DNA of 64,000 nt from Acetobacter sacchari (GCF_017377715.1 NZ_JAFVMF010000009.1:124001-188000); one strand, 5' to 3'. Positions 18,553-26,987 are shown, counted from the stretch's first letter. Made by a program: numbers and translations. The notes: a model not told the origin generated them from the letters alone.

Positions 18553-18713
18553 CAACGAAAGATGAGGCTTATTTTCGGATGCGCGACGTTATCACTCGCT
18601 GTTTGCAGGAAAAGGATTATGAAGAACCTTCATATGAGGATCTAGCGGACGATATTATAAAATCCCTCCTGGACAATGGATATGCGATTACGAATACCAA
18701 CGACATGACATAA
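18549..18713 (+). CDS. Small acidic protein coupled to the efflux operon
   Basis: A 54-residue open frame beginning MTTKDEAYFRMRDVITRC and ending in NTNDMT. Its ATG overlaps the stop of the outer-membrane channel gene (ATGA), the same coupling seen between real genes elsewhere in the window. It is acidic and predicted helical, with no signal peptide or transmembrane segment. I do not recognise a family. The coupling and codon use support a real gene; a regulatory or chaperone role in efflux would be speculation. Confidence 0.5.
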   Translation: MTTKDEAYFRMRDVITRCLQEKDYEEPSYEDLADDIIKSLLDNGYAITNTNDMT

Positions 18714-19072
18714 GTCGCGATCGAAACGTGTTGAATTTTTGACGAAAGTAAAAGTTGTGGTAAAATTTATTGCTTATTCTAGAAATTCAAGCATGTTGCC
18801 GAATTTGGGAGATTCCATTCTTCTTGAAGACGCCAACATCGGAGGATATGCAATTTGCAAATCCAGAGGATTTCGACGTTGTTTCGCTGTATTTTTCGAC
18901 AGGAACTCAAACCACTCTTTGCTTTCGGGATGGGTTGGGCGCGTGAGAAAGATAGAGCCCACGATTGTTTCTCATTATCACGCGAATCTCGTTGAAATGT
19001 GGTGAATTTCTGAATTTAATTACAGTGAATTTATTATAAACTTGATTAAAATGCAAACCGGAGCAGTAGATA

Positions 19073-19264
19073 ATGTTCGAATATTGGTCCTTATTTTATC
19101 AGAAAAAATCAACCTCTGCGGTCAAAAAAAAGAAGTTTGACAATATAGGATCGGTTATGGCATTCATCAAGCACAAACGAGAAGACGCCATTCCCTTAAT
19201 ATTCTTGCATATCGTGTCACCATCTGGACAAAAACTACCTATCGATGATGAAGAGTCTCAATAA
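19073..19264 (+). CDS. Possible small basic protein, weak
   Basis: A 63-residue open frame beginning MFEYWSLFYQKKSTSAVKKK. A GGAG element lies about ten bases upstream of the ATG, which is the main reason to list it. It has no recognised domain and lies in AT-rich DNA where chance frames are more frequent in AT-start form. It could be spurious. Confidence 0.22.
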   Translation: MFEYWSLFYQKKSTSAVKKKKFDNIGSVMAFIKHKREDAIPLIFLHIVSPSGQKLPIDDEESQ

Positions 19265-19444
19265 AAAATACAAAATGACGTGAAAATTATCTTCATAATG
19301 CAATTCAATTCATTTCTCATAAAATACAAAAAATTTTAAGAAATTCACTGACTTTCATGACGCGACGGTTGTACCCTGCGAAATCGCGATCATTTTGAAG
19401 GAAAGTCCGATCGATAGAACTGCAGACGGACGAAACCTAGTTGC

Positions 19445-19536
19445 CTTACGGAAGATCAGACCGTCGCGATCCTGAAAGCTCAAGAGTTCTATCCCGAAGC
19501 TCTATGACCTGTGCCGCGAGCATGGGGACATGCGAT
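19445..19536 (+). pseudogene. Remnant of an IS3-family transposase OrfA
   Basis: One frame reads LTEDQTVAILKAQEF followed by a stop; after a frameshift near 19,499 the sequence continues as LYDLCREHGD. Together these resemble the N-terminus of IS3-family OrfA (…EQII-ILKE…DLCRKHGMS…), a helix-turn-helix DNA-binding protein. The remainder of OrfA and all of OrfB are absent. This is a dead fragment marking past insertion. Confidence 0.55.
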
Positions 19537-20114
19537 TCCTTCTCCTATAAATGAAAAAAATATATTATCGATGTCTTATACCAAACAGACGACTGTTTGT
19601 GGCTGGTTCGACCTCAACCACTAGGAGTTGCTCGCACTCCGTCAGAGACGCACTCTTTGGGAGAACAACGCCGATGATCCGATTCCTGGAGCGTAGTCTG
19701 GTCGGCATCGGCCAAATCGATCTGAGGATTCCCCCTAGGGGATACCCGCACATATCTAAAAAACTGCAAGTAATATTGGAAATCTCATCAAGAGGGCGCC
19801 CAGCCGATTGGAGATGGTGAAAGCACCATCGAATTGCTGCCGAGAAGGCTCTAGTCGCACGTCCTTTCGACGATCCTTATGCCGTCTCGAACCTCAGGAT
19901 TATCTGGAACATACGGCAGCTTTCGCAAGCACATCGAATGTTACGGGAGTTACAAAGGAGACCCTGCTTCAACACAAAGTTCGATTGAGAACTCGCCGCG
20001 CGATGAATTGGGCAGCGCCTAACTTAGGCCGTCGCTCCCCAAATAACCCGATTCGATCTTTCAGAACGCCGCGACACACGGACTCACCAGCATAAGCTGC
20101 CCCGTCATGCAGAA

Positions 20115-20840
20115 TCATGTCACCAGTGTCAGCCCGCCATCGACAATGACAGTCTGTCCGGTGATGAAACCGCATTGCATCAGGAAAAGGTAGACCTGAA
20201 CAACCTCGTCAATCGTAGCCGTTCGCCCCATCGGGATCGTTTTGGAAAAGCGCTCCCTGGTAGCTTCGACGTCAGCCGGCGGCATGTGTCGCCAGAGCGG
20301 CGTTTCGGTCCAAGTCGGAGCCACCGCATTCACGCGCGCCTTAGGCGCCAATTCCACAGCCAGTCCCTGCACCAGCAGGCGAATGGCGTCATTTCCAACG
20401 ATGGCGCCGGAAGCATTGTCGGGCCTCCCACCCGACCCGGCGGTAAATACCATGCTGCCCCCTGCTGCAACCTTCATCGCCGCATAACGCGCAATACGGA
20501 GATTCGCGAAGAGCTTTTCGTCGATAGCGCGACAGATCGTCTCGTAATCCGCGCTGAGAAACCCGCCTCCCATAAATCCCCCGGCCATCGAAACAAGATG
20601 GTCAAACGAAGGGACACTCTCAAAGAAGGATGCGAGGTCATCGTCATTCGCAGCATCAACGACGTGTCCTTCCACGCGAAAACCGCGCGCGGAGAATTCA
20701 TCCACTACATGGGTCAGCTTTACGACGTCCCGGCCCGTCACCACGAGAGAAGCCCCGAGCGCCGCGGCCTGTTCAGCGAGGGCCTTCCCAAAGCCCGATG
20801 TGCCACCGATCACGACAAGCGCCTTCTTATTAAAACTCAT
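20115..20840 (-). CDS. SDR-family oxidoreductase lacking the usual Tyr-Lys pair
   Basis: A 241-residue Rossmann-fold protein. The nucleotide motif GGTSGFGKALAEQAA is at the N-terminus and VDGGLTLVT at the C-terminus. The stretch where classical SDRs carry YxxxK reads ASGAIVGNDAIRLLVQGLAV, so both catalytic residues appear replaced. Such members exist among SDR proteins of unknown activity. It lies 30 bases downstream of a broken HbpS/GlcG-like gene on the same strand. The substrate is unknown. Confidence 0.7.
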   Translation of the reverse strand: MSFNKKALVVIGGTSGFGKALAEQAAALGASLVVTGRDVVKLTHVVDEFSARGFRVEGHVVDAANDDDLASFFESVPSFDHLVSMAGGFMGGGFLSADYETICRAIDEKLFANLRIARYAAMKVAAGGSMVFTAGSGGRPDNASGAIVGNDAIRLLVQGLAVELAPKARVNAVAPTWTETPLWRHMPPADVEATRERFSKTIPMGRTATIDEVVQVYLFLMQCGFITGQTVIVDGGLTLVT

Positions 20841-20870
20841 GATAATGAAAACCTTTCTTACACGTGGCGC

Positions 20871-21165
20871 TTACTTGCGTCTCATTGCGCCAATAAACGC
20901 AAGTAAGGAACACTCAGCGCTCCGCGTCGCGGTGTCCTGAACGTTCTCACCCGATGAGCCGCTGACGCCGACCGTACCAATGACGGCTCCCTCGAACTAG
21001 ACCGGCACACCGCCTTGCAGCACCAACAGCCTGGGGACCGTCGCCATCGACGGTTGACCGGCGTTGATCATATCTTCGAAGAACCTTGACGGAGCATCCA
21101 GGTACGCTGCCGCATACTCTTCTCCGCAAGAGCCTAGCTACACGCCAAAGCCCTTTTCGCCCCAT
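20871..21165 (-). pseudogene. Broken HbpS/GlcG-like (DUF336) gene
   Basis: On the minus strand one frame reads GEEYAAAYLDAPSRFFEDM, then TVPRLLVLQGGVPV, an in-frame TAG, then FEGAVIGTVGVSGSSGENV and ends at 20871. This is the C-terminal core of the heme-binding HbpS/GlcG family. A second stop precedes GEEYA, and the N-terminal part is missing. It was probably once co-transcribed with the SDR gene 30 bases downstream. Confidence 0.65.
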
Positions 21166-21558
21166 TGAGCGATGGAGTCCGAATAATTTTTGTTATATCT
21201 TCTATTATTTCGCGGATTTCCTGTTTTTATCTCCCTCTAGATGAGTCTCCCCTTTGTCGAAAGGATGCCGCCAGCCTCCATACTATCTGGACACGACCGC
21301 CTTTCCGCCACACGCCCCCGTATATACGGTAAATAATGCGGGTATTGTTATACAGAGCCATTATGGCCATACAATCAAATGTAGATTTATATTTTATTTT
21401 TCTACTCTCAAATACAAAACATTTAATTTGCGCCGCTATACAGCAAAACATCCGATTAGTCAGTGATTCTACATGACGTTGCAATAGTTTCCCCTATTCA
21501 ACAACAGGAGAGATTTTCCCTTTGAAATAAGTTTCTTGTTCGATAGAATTTTCAAATG
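21166..21558. other. AT-rich spacer downstream of the meta-pathway operon
   Basis: About 390 bases with low GC between the broken HbpS-like gene and the aldolase gene. It includes imperfect repeats around GTATATACGGTAAATAATGC (21320-21339) and a following TATAC. No convincing gene or terminator was seen. It probably separates two unrelated acquired segments. Confidence 0.35.
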
Positions 21559-22356
21559 TCATCCGTAAGATGGTCTTTTCTCATCTCGGTCACCTTTGAA
21601 TTCGCGCAAAAGCGCTCTGCCCGAATTGACGAGCATGAGAATGTCGATACCAACAGCAACAAATTGAACGCCAGCGGCAAGATATCCCTTAGCCCGCTCA
21701 ACATCCGTGGCTAGGACGCCAGCCGCTTTTCCGGCCGCTCTGGCAACGGATGCCCCTTGTCCAATCGCCCTCACGACATCTGGATGCGTCGGTTGGTCCA
21801 TCAGGTCCATAGATGCAGAAAGGTCAACCGGCCCGAAGAATACGCCGTCCACCCCTTCAACGGAGACGATTTCATCTATGTTTGCGAGCCCCTTTACGCT
21901 TTCCACCTGAACTATCACGCAGATCTCTTGCACGCCAGAGTCAGCGTAATCTGGTATACTGGCCCAGCGCGACGCGCGACCCAAGGCTGCGCCCACGCCG
22001 CGTATGCCCTTCGGTGGGTAGCGTGTCGCCGCGACGACCGCACGCGCCTGTTCGACAGTATCGATCATGGGGACCATCAGCGTCTGCGCACCAATGTCCA
22101 GCACCTGCTTGATGACGCTGGGATTGGCGTCCACAACCCGCACGACCGGATGAGAAGCGTAGGGAGCCACCGCTTGAAGTTGCGCCAGGATGCTGCGTAC
22201 GTCATTTGGCCCGTGCTCACCGTCAATCAGTAGCCAATCAGCGCCGATTGTCGCAACCGCCTCGGTGGCATAGGGATCAGCAAAACTTGCCCAGATACCC
22301 AATTGTGGATCTCCGGAAGCCAGCGCTCTCTTAAAGCTATTTGCAGGATTTTTCAT
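21559..22356 (-). CDS. HpcH/HpaI-type class II aldolase
   Basis: A 265-residue metal-dependent aldolase. Family motifs are LLIDGEHGPNDVRS, PVVRVVDANPSVIKQVLDIG and GVDGVFFGPVDLSASM, which carry the metal-binding Glu and Asp. ATG at 22356 has a good GGAG site. HpaI-type enzymes cleave 4-hydroxy-2-keto acids to pyruvate and an aldehyde. At the end of this operon it would most plausibly split 4-hydroxy-2-oxovalerate to pyruvate and acetaldehyde, replacing the usual DmpG/DmpF pair; that assignment is inferred. Confidence 0.85.
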   Translation of the reverse strand: MKNPANSFKRALASGDPQLGIWASFADPYATEAVATIGADWLLIDGEHGPNDVRSILAQLQAVAPYASHPVVRVVDANPSVIKQVLDIGAQTLMVPMIDTVEQARAVVAATRYPPKGIRGVGAALGRASRWASIPDYADSGVQEICVIVQVESVKGLANIDEIVSVEGVDGVFFGPVDLSASMDLMDQPTHPDVVRAIGQGASVARAAGKAAGVLATDVERAKGYLAAGVQFVAVGIDILMLVNSGRALLREFKGDRDEKRPSYG

Positions 22357-22438
22357 TTCTCTCTCTCCGATGTTCATATCTGGCCGAATGTATGCAGTCA
22401 GATCCGGCGCACGAAATTCTATGCAGATCTTATCATTA

Positions 22439-22645
22439 TTAAGATTTGTCTTTCTGAGCCGCCGACTCGGCTTTCGTCACGTCACCAACGGCAAAAAACT
22501 GAGGCTTGATCACGTTGACCATGACACGAACCGAAGCCAGCGGTGCATCCAAAGTGCGGCTGACGGTGCGGGCGACTTCGCGCACGCATTCACTGACGAC
22601 CTTATCGTCACGCCCCTCAACGAGATTAATTTGTATAATCGGCAT
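22439..22645 (-). CDS. 4-oxalocrotonate tautomerase family protein
   Basis: A 68-residue tautomerase with the catalytic N-terminal proline after Met (MPIIQINLVEGR) and the second conserved segment ASVRVMVNVIKPQFFAVG. It would convert 2-hydroxymuconate to 4-oxalocrotonate (2-oxo-3-hexenedioate). It lies 13 bases after the decarboxylase gene in the same operon, matching the xylH/xylI arrangement of meta-cleavage pathways. Confidence 0.9.
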   Translation of the reverse strand: MPIIQINLVEGRDDKVVSECVREVARTVSRTLDAPLASVRVMVNVIKPQFFAVGDVTKAESAAQKDKS

Positions 22646-22660
22646 TGCATTTCCCTTTTG

Positions 22661-23425
22661 TCAGCGAATTCGGAATTCGCAAAAGCCTAACCCGGAGGCT
22701 TCGAGGCGGACATGCTGTCCTGCCTCCAATGCTATCGCTGCGGTAGCAGCGCCCGCCATGACGACCATCCCGGGCTCCAGAGAGAGGCCCGCTTCACCAG
22801 CAACGCGCGCGGCGGACACCAGCGCCCGCACCGGGTCTCCCAAAATAGCGGCGCTTGATCCGTAACCCACCGGACGGCCGTCAACGTTCATGATCATTCC
22901 GATATTGCTCAGGTCCGTCCCGGGCTCATGCCAGGTTCCGACCACGAATCCGGAGGACGACGCGTTATCAGCCACCACGTCAGCTAAAGAGAACTTGAAA
23001 TTTTCGTAGCGGCTATCGATCAACTCGATTGCACATGCTACGCCACCCACGGCGTCCAGGGCCTGCAACGGCGTGACAACGCCGCTCAGCGGCTTACGCA
23101 GAAGAAAGGCTATCTCCGGCTCGGCTCGTGGATGGATATAACGCGACATTTCGGTAAATCCGCCGTCTTCCACAATCATGGAGCGCGTCAGGCGACCCCA
23201 GATCAAATCGCTGACGCCCATCTGCACCATTTTGGCTCGACTGGTGAAACCCATCTTGATGCCCACAATGGGATCGCCCCGTTGCACACGACGATCGATG
23301 CTCGCCGCCTGAATCGCATACGCCTCATCTACCCCGAAATCTTGCTCCTGCGTGATCTGCGGAATGGCTCTCGCAGAGATGGCCGCCGTATCGACCCTCT
23401 CAGCAAATTTTTGAATGAATGACAT
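22661..23425 (-). CDS. 4-oxalocrotonate decarboxylase
   Basis: A 254-residue member of the fumarylacetoacetase-like hydratase/decarboxylase family. The decarboxylase signature IHPRAEPEIAFLLRKPLSG with IDSRYENFKFSLADVVADNA is clear. It would decarboxylate 4-oxalocrotonate to 2-oxopent-4-enoate. ATG at 23425 follows a near-perfect AGGAGG site; the frame extends upstream without a better start. XylI/DmpH-type enzymes act in complex with the hydratase, whose gene lies just upstream. Confidence 0.9.
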   Translation of the reverse strand: MSFIQKFAERVDTAAISARAIPQITQEQDFGVDEAYAIQAASIDRRVQRGDPIVGIKMGFTSRAKMVQMGVSDLIWGRLTRSMIVEDGGFTEMSRYIHPRAEPEIAFLLRKPLSGVVTPLQALDAVGGVACAIELIDSRYENFKFSLADVVADNASSSGFVVGTWHEPGTDLSNIGMIMNVDGRPVGYGSSAAILGDPVRALVSAARVAGEAGLSLEPGMVVMAGAATAAIALEAGQHVRLEASGLGFCEFRIR

Positions 23426-23457
23426 GATATCCTCCTTTTTCCTCTGGGGGTATCGGT

Positions 23458-24252
23458 TTATTTTCCGAACACGGCGCGCACGCTGCCCAGGCCGGCGACC
23501 TGCGCTTCGTAAACCTCCCCGGGCGTCACAGACACCATTGGTCCCAAAGCCCCGGAAAGGACTATTTGTCCGGCCTTGAGAGGCTGTTCCAGACGCACCA
23601 TCTGGCGCGCGAGCCAGGTCAGCGCAGTCAACGGATTGCCCAGACATGCGGCGCCACAGCCCGTCGATACCGGCTCTCCTGCGTTATCGATGCGCATACC
23701 GCACAACCGGAGATCAAGCTTGTCGATTTTCCGAGGCTCGCCACCTAGCACATAGGCAGCGCTGGAGGCGTTGTCGGCGATTGTATCAAATATAGATATT
23801 TTCCAGTCACGAATGCGGCTGTCCACGACCTCAATGGCCGGCAACGCGTAAGCTACTGCGCCAATGACATCGGCCATCGACAGCCCTTCCTGATCAAGAT
23901 CGTGTTCAAGCACGAACGCGACTTCCGCCTCAATCTTCGGCTGGATAAGCGTGTTCCATGGAATTTCATCCATGTCCGCGTATTCCATCGTATCGAGCAG
24001 CGCACCGTAATCGGGTTGGTCAACGCCGAGCTGCGATTGAACGGATCGCGCTGTCAGACCAATCTTTCGCCCGGTTAAACGCGCGCCGCTTCTTGAAAGA
24101 TGGGCGACGACTTCGCGCTGCACCTTGTATGCGGCGCCAAGTCCCAGCGGCTCAATCAGTGTTTTCACAGGATCTGTGGGGACCCGTTTATCGAAAGCGC
24201 TAACAATTGCAGCCGCAGCATCACGAATGCCACTTTCCTGATGAATATCCAT
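23458..24252 (-). CDS. 2-oxopent-4-enoate hydratase
   Basis: A 264-residue DmpE/MhpD-type hydratase. Motifs are LTGRKIGLTARSVQSQLGV, QPKIEAEVAFVLEHDLDQ and ADNASSAAYVLGG. It would hydrate 2-oxopent-4-enoate to 4-hydroxy-2-oxovalerate. ATG at 24252 was preferred over GTG at 24261 because of its Shine-Dalgarno distance. It lies between the unknown membrane protein gene and the decarboxylase, in line with a lower meta-cleavage operon. Confidence 0.88.
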   Translation of the reverse strand: MDIHQESGIRDAAAAIVSAFDKRVPTDPVKTLIEPLGLGAAYKVQREVVAHLSRSGARLTGRKIGLTARSVQSQLGVDQPDYGALLDTMEYADMDEIPWNTLIQPKIEAEVAFVLEHDLDQEGLSMADVIGAVAYALPAIEVVDSRIRDWKISIFDTIADNASSAAYVLGGEPRKIDKLDLRLCGMRIDNAGEPVSTGCGAACLGNPLTALTWLARQMVRLEQPLKAGQIVLSGALGPMVSVTPGEVYEAQVAGLGSVRAVFGK

Positions 24253-24276
24253 GCTCTCCACCTTGCGTGCTGTTTT

Positions 24277-24885
24277 TCAGGAAAAATTATTTATTTTGCC
24301 TGACTCTTGAGAAATTCCGACATCCATTCCCTTGCCACGTCGCATGAACCCGCCGACGAACACGACGATCAGCACCAGCAATATGGCTGTCGTAGCAGCC
24401 ATGAAAGACCATATCGCTGTAGCGAGAGTGTTCGAAATATGAGTTGAGTGTGACATGAAGATGCACAACATGCCCATTACCAGAATAGCCACGGCGCCAG
24501 AAAAAAGCGTGATATTTACTTCAAAGGCCATATAGCGGCCCAGAAATGGCGGCCTGTATGGCACCACGCCGTTCTCATCGTAATTAGCTCCACCGTAGAG
24601 CTTCGTCGTCAGGGACGCACTGAAGAACCCTGTGTAAGCAGCTATCGACAAAAATGATGCATACCACAGATTACGACCGGACCCGTCGTCGGGCGTCCAA
24701 ATAAAGTAGAGCGCGAGAGCAGCGACGCCGATATAGCTCAACACTTGCCAGACCACATGAAAGCGCGCGTGGGGAACCCAGTGCGGATTCGTCATATGCG
24801 TCTCGTTTGAGTCAAAAATCGCGGGAATCGCGCTATAGCCCAGCGTACTGAGCGTCAGAAGAATTTGAGCAGGAAGATCACTCAC
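24277..24885 (-). CDS. Unknown membrane protein leading the meta-pathway operon
   Basis: A 202-residue protein with four to five hydrophobic segments (about 8-24, 44-62, 74-92, 120-142, 150-172) and the conserved-looking N-terminal loop TNPHWVPHARFHVVWQV. GTG at 24885 follows a strong GGAGGGA site. I do not recognise its function. As first gene of the operon it could be a transport or membrane-bound oxidoreductase component, but nothing in the sequence decides this. The His-rich PHARFH loop may bind a metal or ligand. Confidence 0.6.
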   Translation of the reverse strand: MSDLPAQILLTLSTLGYSAIPAIFDSNETHMTNPHWVPHARFHVVWQVLSYIGVAALALYFIWTPDDGSGRNLWYASFLSIAAYTGFFSASLTTKLYGGANYDENGVVPYRPPFLGRYMAFEVNITLFSGAVAILVMGMLCIFMSHSTHISNTLATAIWSFMAATTAILLVLIVVFVGGFMRRGKGMDVGISQESGKINNFS

Positions 24886-25461
24886 CGTGCTTCCCTCCTA
24901 TATTTACGGCCCACACGAAGCATCCGCATTCGGTTTCACGATAAGCGGCATGCCGGGCTGGCGCCTCCGGACAAAAAATGTATCGCTGGACGATACATAT
25001 GTATCGTTGTTTGATGATGTTTATGCTCTCCGAGCCTGTTCGGCCAGTACTTTCCGGGTCGGACTTATCAAAAATCTGTGCTTAAACAGACGAACTACAC
25101 AGATGCGTGTGTTTCTGAGAGCCGGGACGGGCTGTCGCTTGCCATCCTGCTCTTGTCCGAGAGATCTACCTGAGAGCGCCAGACGTCTCTCGCCTGATCG
25201 CTTTTAGAAAAGCCTCGCAGTAGCGGCAGGATCGTCATGTTGGATCAGGCGGCGAGTTTCGGGCAGGTGCGCCATACCACCACGCGCTGAATGCTGCGCC
25301 GCAGCCCCATGCTCTGGCCCTACGTAAAATTCACCATCTTCGTTGCCTGCCTTGCTACAGAGAGGCCTTACTCCAAAAAGTAATGGCGCTCCGGTAGACA
25401 TGCTCGGCGACGACGAGACCGTCGGACAACCTCACGGCTCGAATGTCCAGGACACCCGATT
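24886..25461. promoter_or_regulatory. Divergent control region, meta operon and iclR
   Basis: About 575 bases between the meta-pathway operon (minus) and an IclR gene (plus). It contains the three-repeat operator listed separately. Near 25,365-25,470 the minus strand holds about 42 codons (SGVLDIRAVRLSDGLVVAEH and following) that look like the tail of a lost gene but could not be assigned to a family. Nothing else was recognised. Confidence 0.5.
24978..25006. promoter_or_regulatory. Three-repeat IclR-type operator
   Basis: Three exact 8-base repeats: ATGTATCG (24978-24985), its inverse CGATACAT (24991-24998) and ATGTATCG again (24999-25006). The site lies 93 bases upstream of the meta operon start, in the intergenic region shared with an iclR gene. 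PcaU/PcaR-type IclR regulators bind three-repeat sites of this kind; assignment to the adjacent IclR protein is inferred. Confidence 0.65.
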
Positions 25462-25485
25462 TTGTGTTCGTCAAATGATACAGCT

Positions 25486-26337
25486 ATGAGTGATTTCCAA
25501 GACTTCAGGGGCAGCGGACTGGAAATGAAGCCAAGCAGGTCAACTGTCAGTCGCAATTGTGCGACAGACATAGACAATACCGTTGAGTCGGGGCCGGTTC
25601 GAGGCGAAATGCGTCTCATTTCGCGCGCCGCAGCTATCTTGCGCGCCCTTGCGGACCATGGAGACGGCCTTAGCCTCGGTCAGATCGCGACTGAAACCGG
25701 GCTGGTGCGCGCCACAGTTCAAAGGATTGTCGGGGCGCTCGAAGTAGAAGGCTTTGTCACAACGAACCCACTGACGCCCGGAGTGTCTCTTGGCGCTGAG
25801 TTGGCCCGAATTGCCGGATCGGCTCATCGTGACGTCATTGGTATGTGTCGCCCCCATATGAAAATTCTCAACAAGCACGTCAATGACACGATCGACTTAA
25901 CCATCTTGCAAGGCTCGACGGCTGTAGTTGTCGAACAAATACACGCCCCACATACGTTAAAGGTGGTCACCCATGTCGGCACGCCACTCCCACTGCACTG
26001 CACCGCAAGCGGCAAGGCTCATTTGTCGCGGCTGTCTGTCGAGCAATGCAAGACCCTTCTCACTATGCCCTTGAGAAACTACACGTCGCAGACTTTGTCC
26101 GACGCCAATGCTGTAATCGCCAGTCTGCACTCGGCTCCAGAGGATTTGATTTTTCGAGACGTCGAGGAATACTCAGAGGGCGTGTGTGCAATAGCCGCCC
26201 CTATCCGCGGAATTATCACCGGCAATTACGCTCTCTCCATTCTTCAGACACGGCAACGCTACGACGCCCAGTCGGGTGACGCAGAGAGGCTGCTTCTAGA
26301 ATGTCGCGATGCTATTGAGCGTGCAGCGGGACTTTGA
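25486..26337 (+). CDS. IclR family regulator of the meta-pathway operon
   Basis: A 283-residue IclR-type regulator. The winged helix is in ISRAAAILRALADHGDGLSL then LGQIATETGLVRATVQRIVG. The effector domain includes VVTHVGTPLPLHCTASGKAH. It is divergent from the lower meta-cleavage operon with an operator-like triple repeat between them. The start is uncertain (TTG 25462, ATG 25486 or ATG 25525). Its effector is probably a pathway intermediate. Confidence 0.82.
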   Translation: MSDFQDFRGSGLEMKPSRSTVSRNCATDIDNTVESGPVRGEMRLISRAAAILRALADHGDGLSLGQIATETGLVRATVQRIVGALEVEGFVTTNPLTPGVSLGAELARIAGSAHRDVIGMCRPHMKILNKHVNDTIDLTILQGSTAVVVEQIHAPHTLKVVTHVGTPLPLHCTASGKAHLSRLSVEQCKTLLTMPLRNYTSQTLSDANAVIASLHSAPEDLIFRDVEEYSEGVCAIAAPIRGIITGNYALSILQTRQRYDAQSGDAERLLLECRDAIERAAGL

Positions 26338-26609
26338 CACTCCATCATATGCGGCATGTCTCTCCGACCTGTGTGACAGGCTTCGAACAACATGTCGTTG
26401 GATGCTCCACGTAGGTGAACCATCAAACCGGCAACGCGACTGCCGCCCTGTTGAGCGCGTAATCGGCGGCAAGGCGCCAGCGTAGCGATTAAGATGTGTA
26501 TTTGAAGAGGGTCTGACACTATAGACTGCCAGATCGCCCCAATTATCCCTAAACGACAGCAGTTGTGGTTACTGCGAAGACATTTTTTCTTTCACACAAT
26601 TCCTAAAAC

Positions 26610-26978
26610 TCAACGCAACTGTTCGCTGCCTAGGCGTTCATCCCAAGGGCTACCTAAATGTGGATAGAGCGCGGTTCGAAAGCGACGAACCGCCTCTGAT
26701 TCGATAAAACGCCGATAGGCCGTTTCGCTGGCGAAGGTTTCAGTCAGGATAAAATGATTCGACGCATCGCCAGCCTGCTGTATCAGGGCGATCGACTGAA
26801 CATTCGGATCGTTTCTTAGCTGATCCCGATAATTGACCAGAAGCTTTTCTCCCTCGGCCTGATCGCTCGGCATCAAGTCAACATTCACGATAGAATGAAA
26901 CGCATCTGTGGTCGGAGCGGCCAAGGCAGGGGCGGTTATCGCCATAAAGACAAGACAGAGAGATTTTCTAAAAAACAT
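26610..26978 (-). CDS. Exported antibiotic-biosynthesis-monooxygenase-like protein
   Basis: A 122-residue protein with a Sec signal peptide (cleavage after APALA, about 20) and an ABM/dimeric alpha-beta-barrel domain (IVNVDLMPSDQAEGEKLLVN then FILTETFASETAYRRFIESE). Cytoplasmic relatives include quinol monooxygenases; an exported form is less common. It lies 9 bases after a Tat-exported hydrolase gene on the same strand, suggesting the two act together in the periplasm. The activity is unknown. Confidence 0.7.
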   Translation of the reverse strand: MFFRKSLCLVFMAITAPALAAPTTDAFHSIVNVDLMPSDQAEGEKLLVNYRDQLRNDPNVQSIALIQQAGDASNHFILTETFASETAYRRFIESEAVRRFRTALYPHLGSPWDERLGSEQLR

Positions 26979-26987
26979 TTTAATGCC

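Larger units (their letters stand above)
18714..20114. other. AT-rich spacer with mobile-element debris
   Basis: About 1.4 kb, mostly 18.7-19.4 kb strongly AT-rich, unlike either flank. It includes one weak small open frame (19073-19264), a degraded IS3-type transposase fragment (19445-19536) and a 10-base palindrome CCCCTAGGGG at 19732-19741. The part from 19,540 to 20,110 contains open frames but none with recognisable similarity. It looks like decayed horizontally acquired DNA. Confidence 0.5.

Noticed and set aside
20115-24885. A complete meta-cleavage pathway
   Set aside because: No extradiol catechol dioxygenase or semialdehyde dehydrogenase lies in the operon; the DODA-type gene at 46.6 kb is outside the block and of another family.
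25204-25401. Small minus-strand gene in the iclR intergenic region
   Set aside because: The frame lacks a start signal and any recognised motif; at best it is debris of a lost gene.
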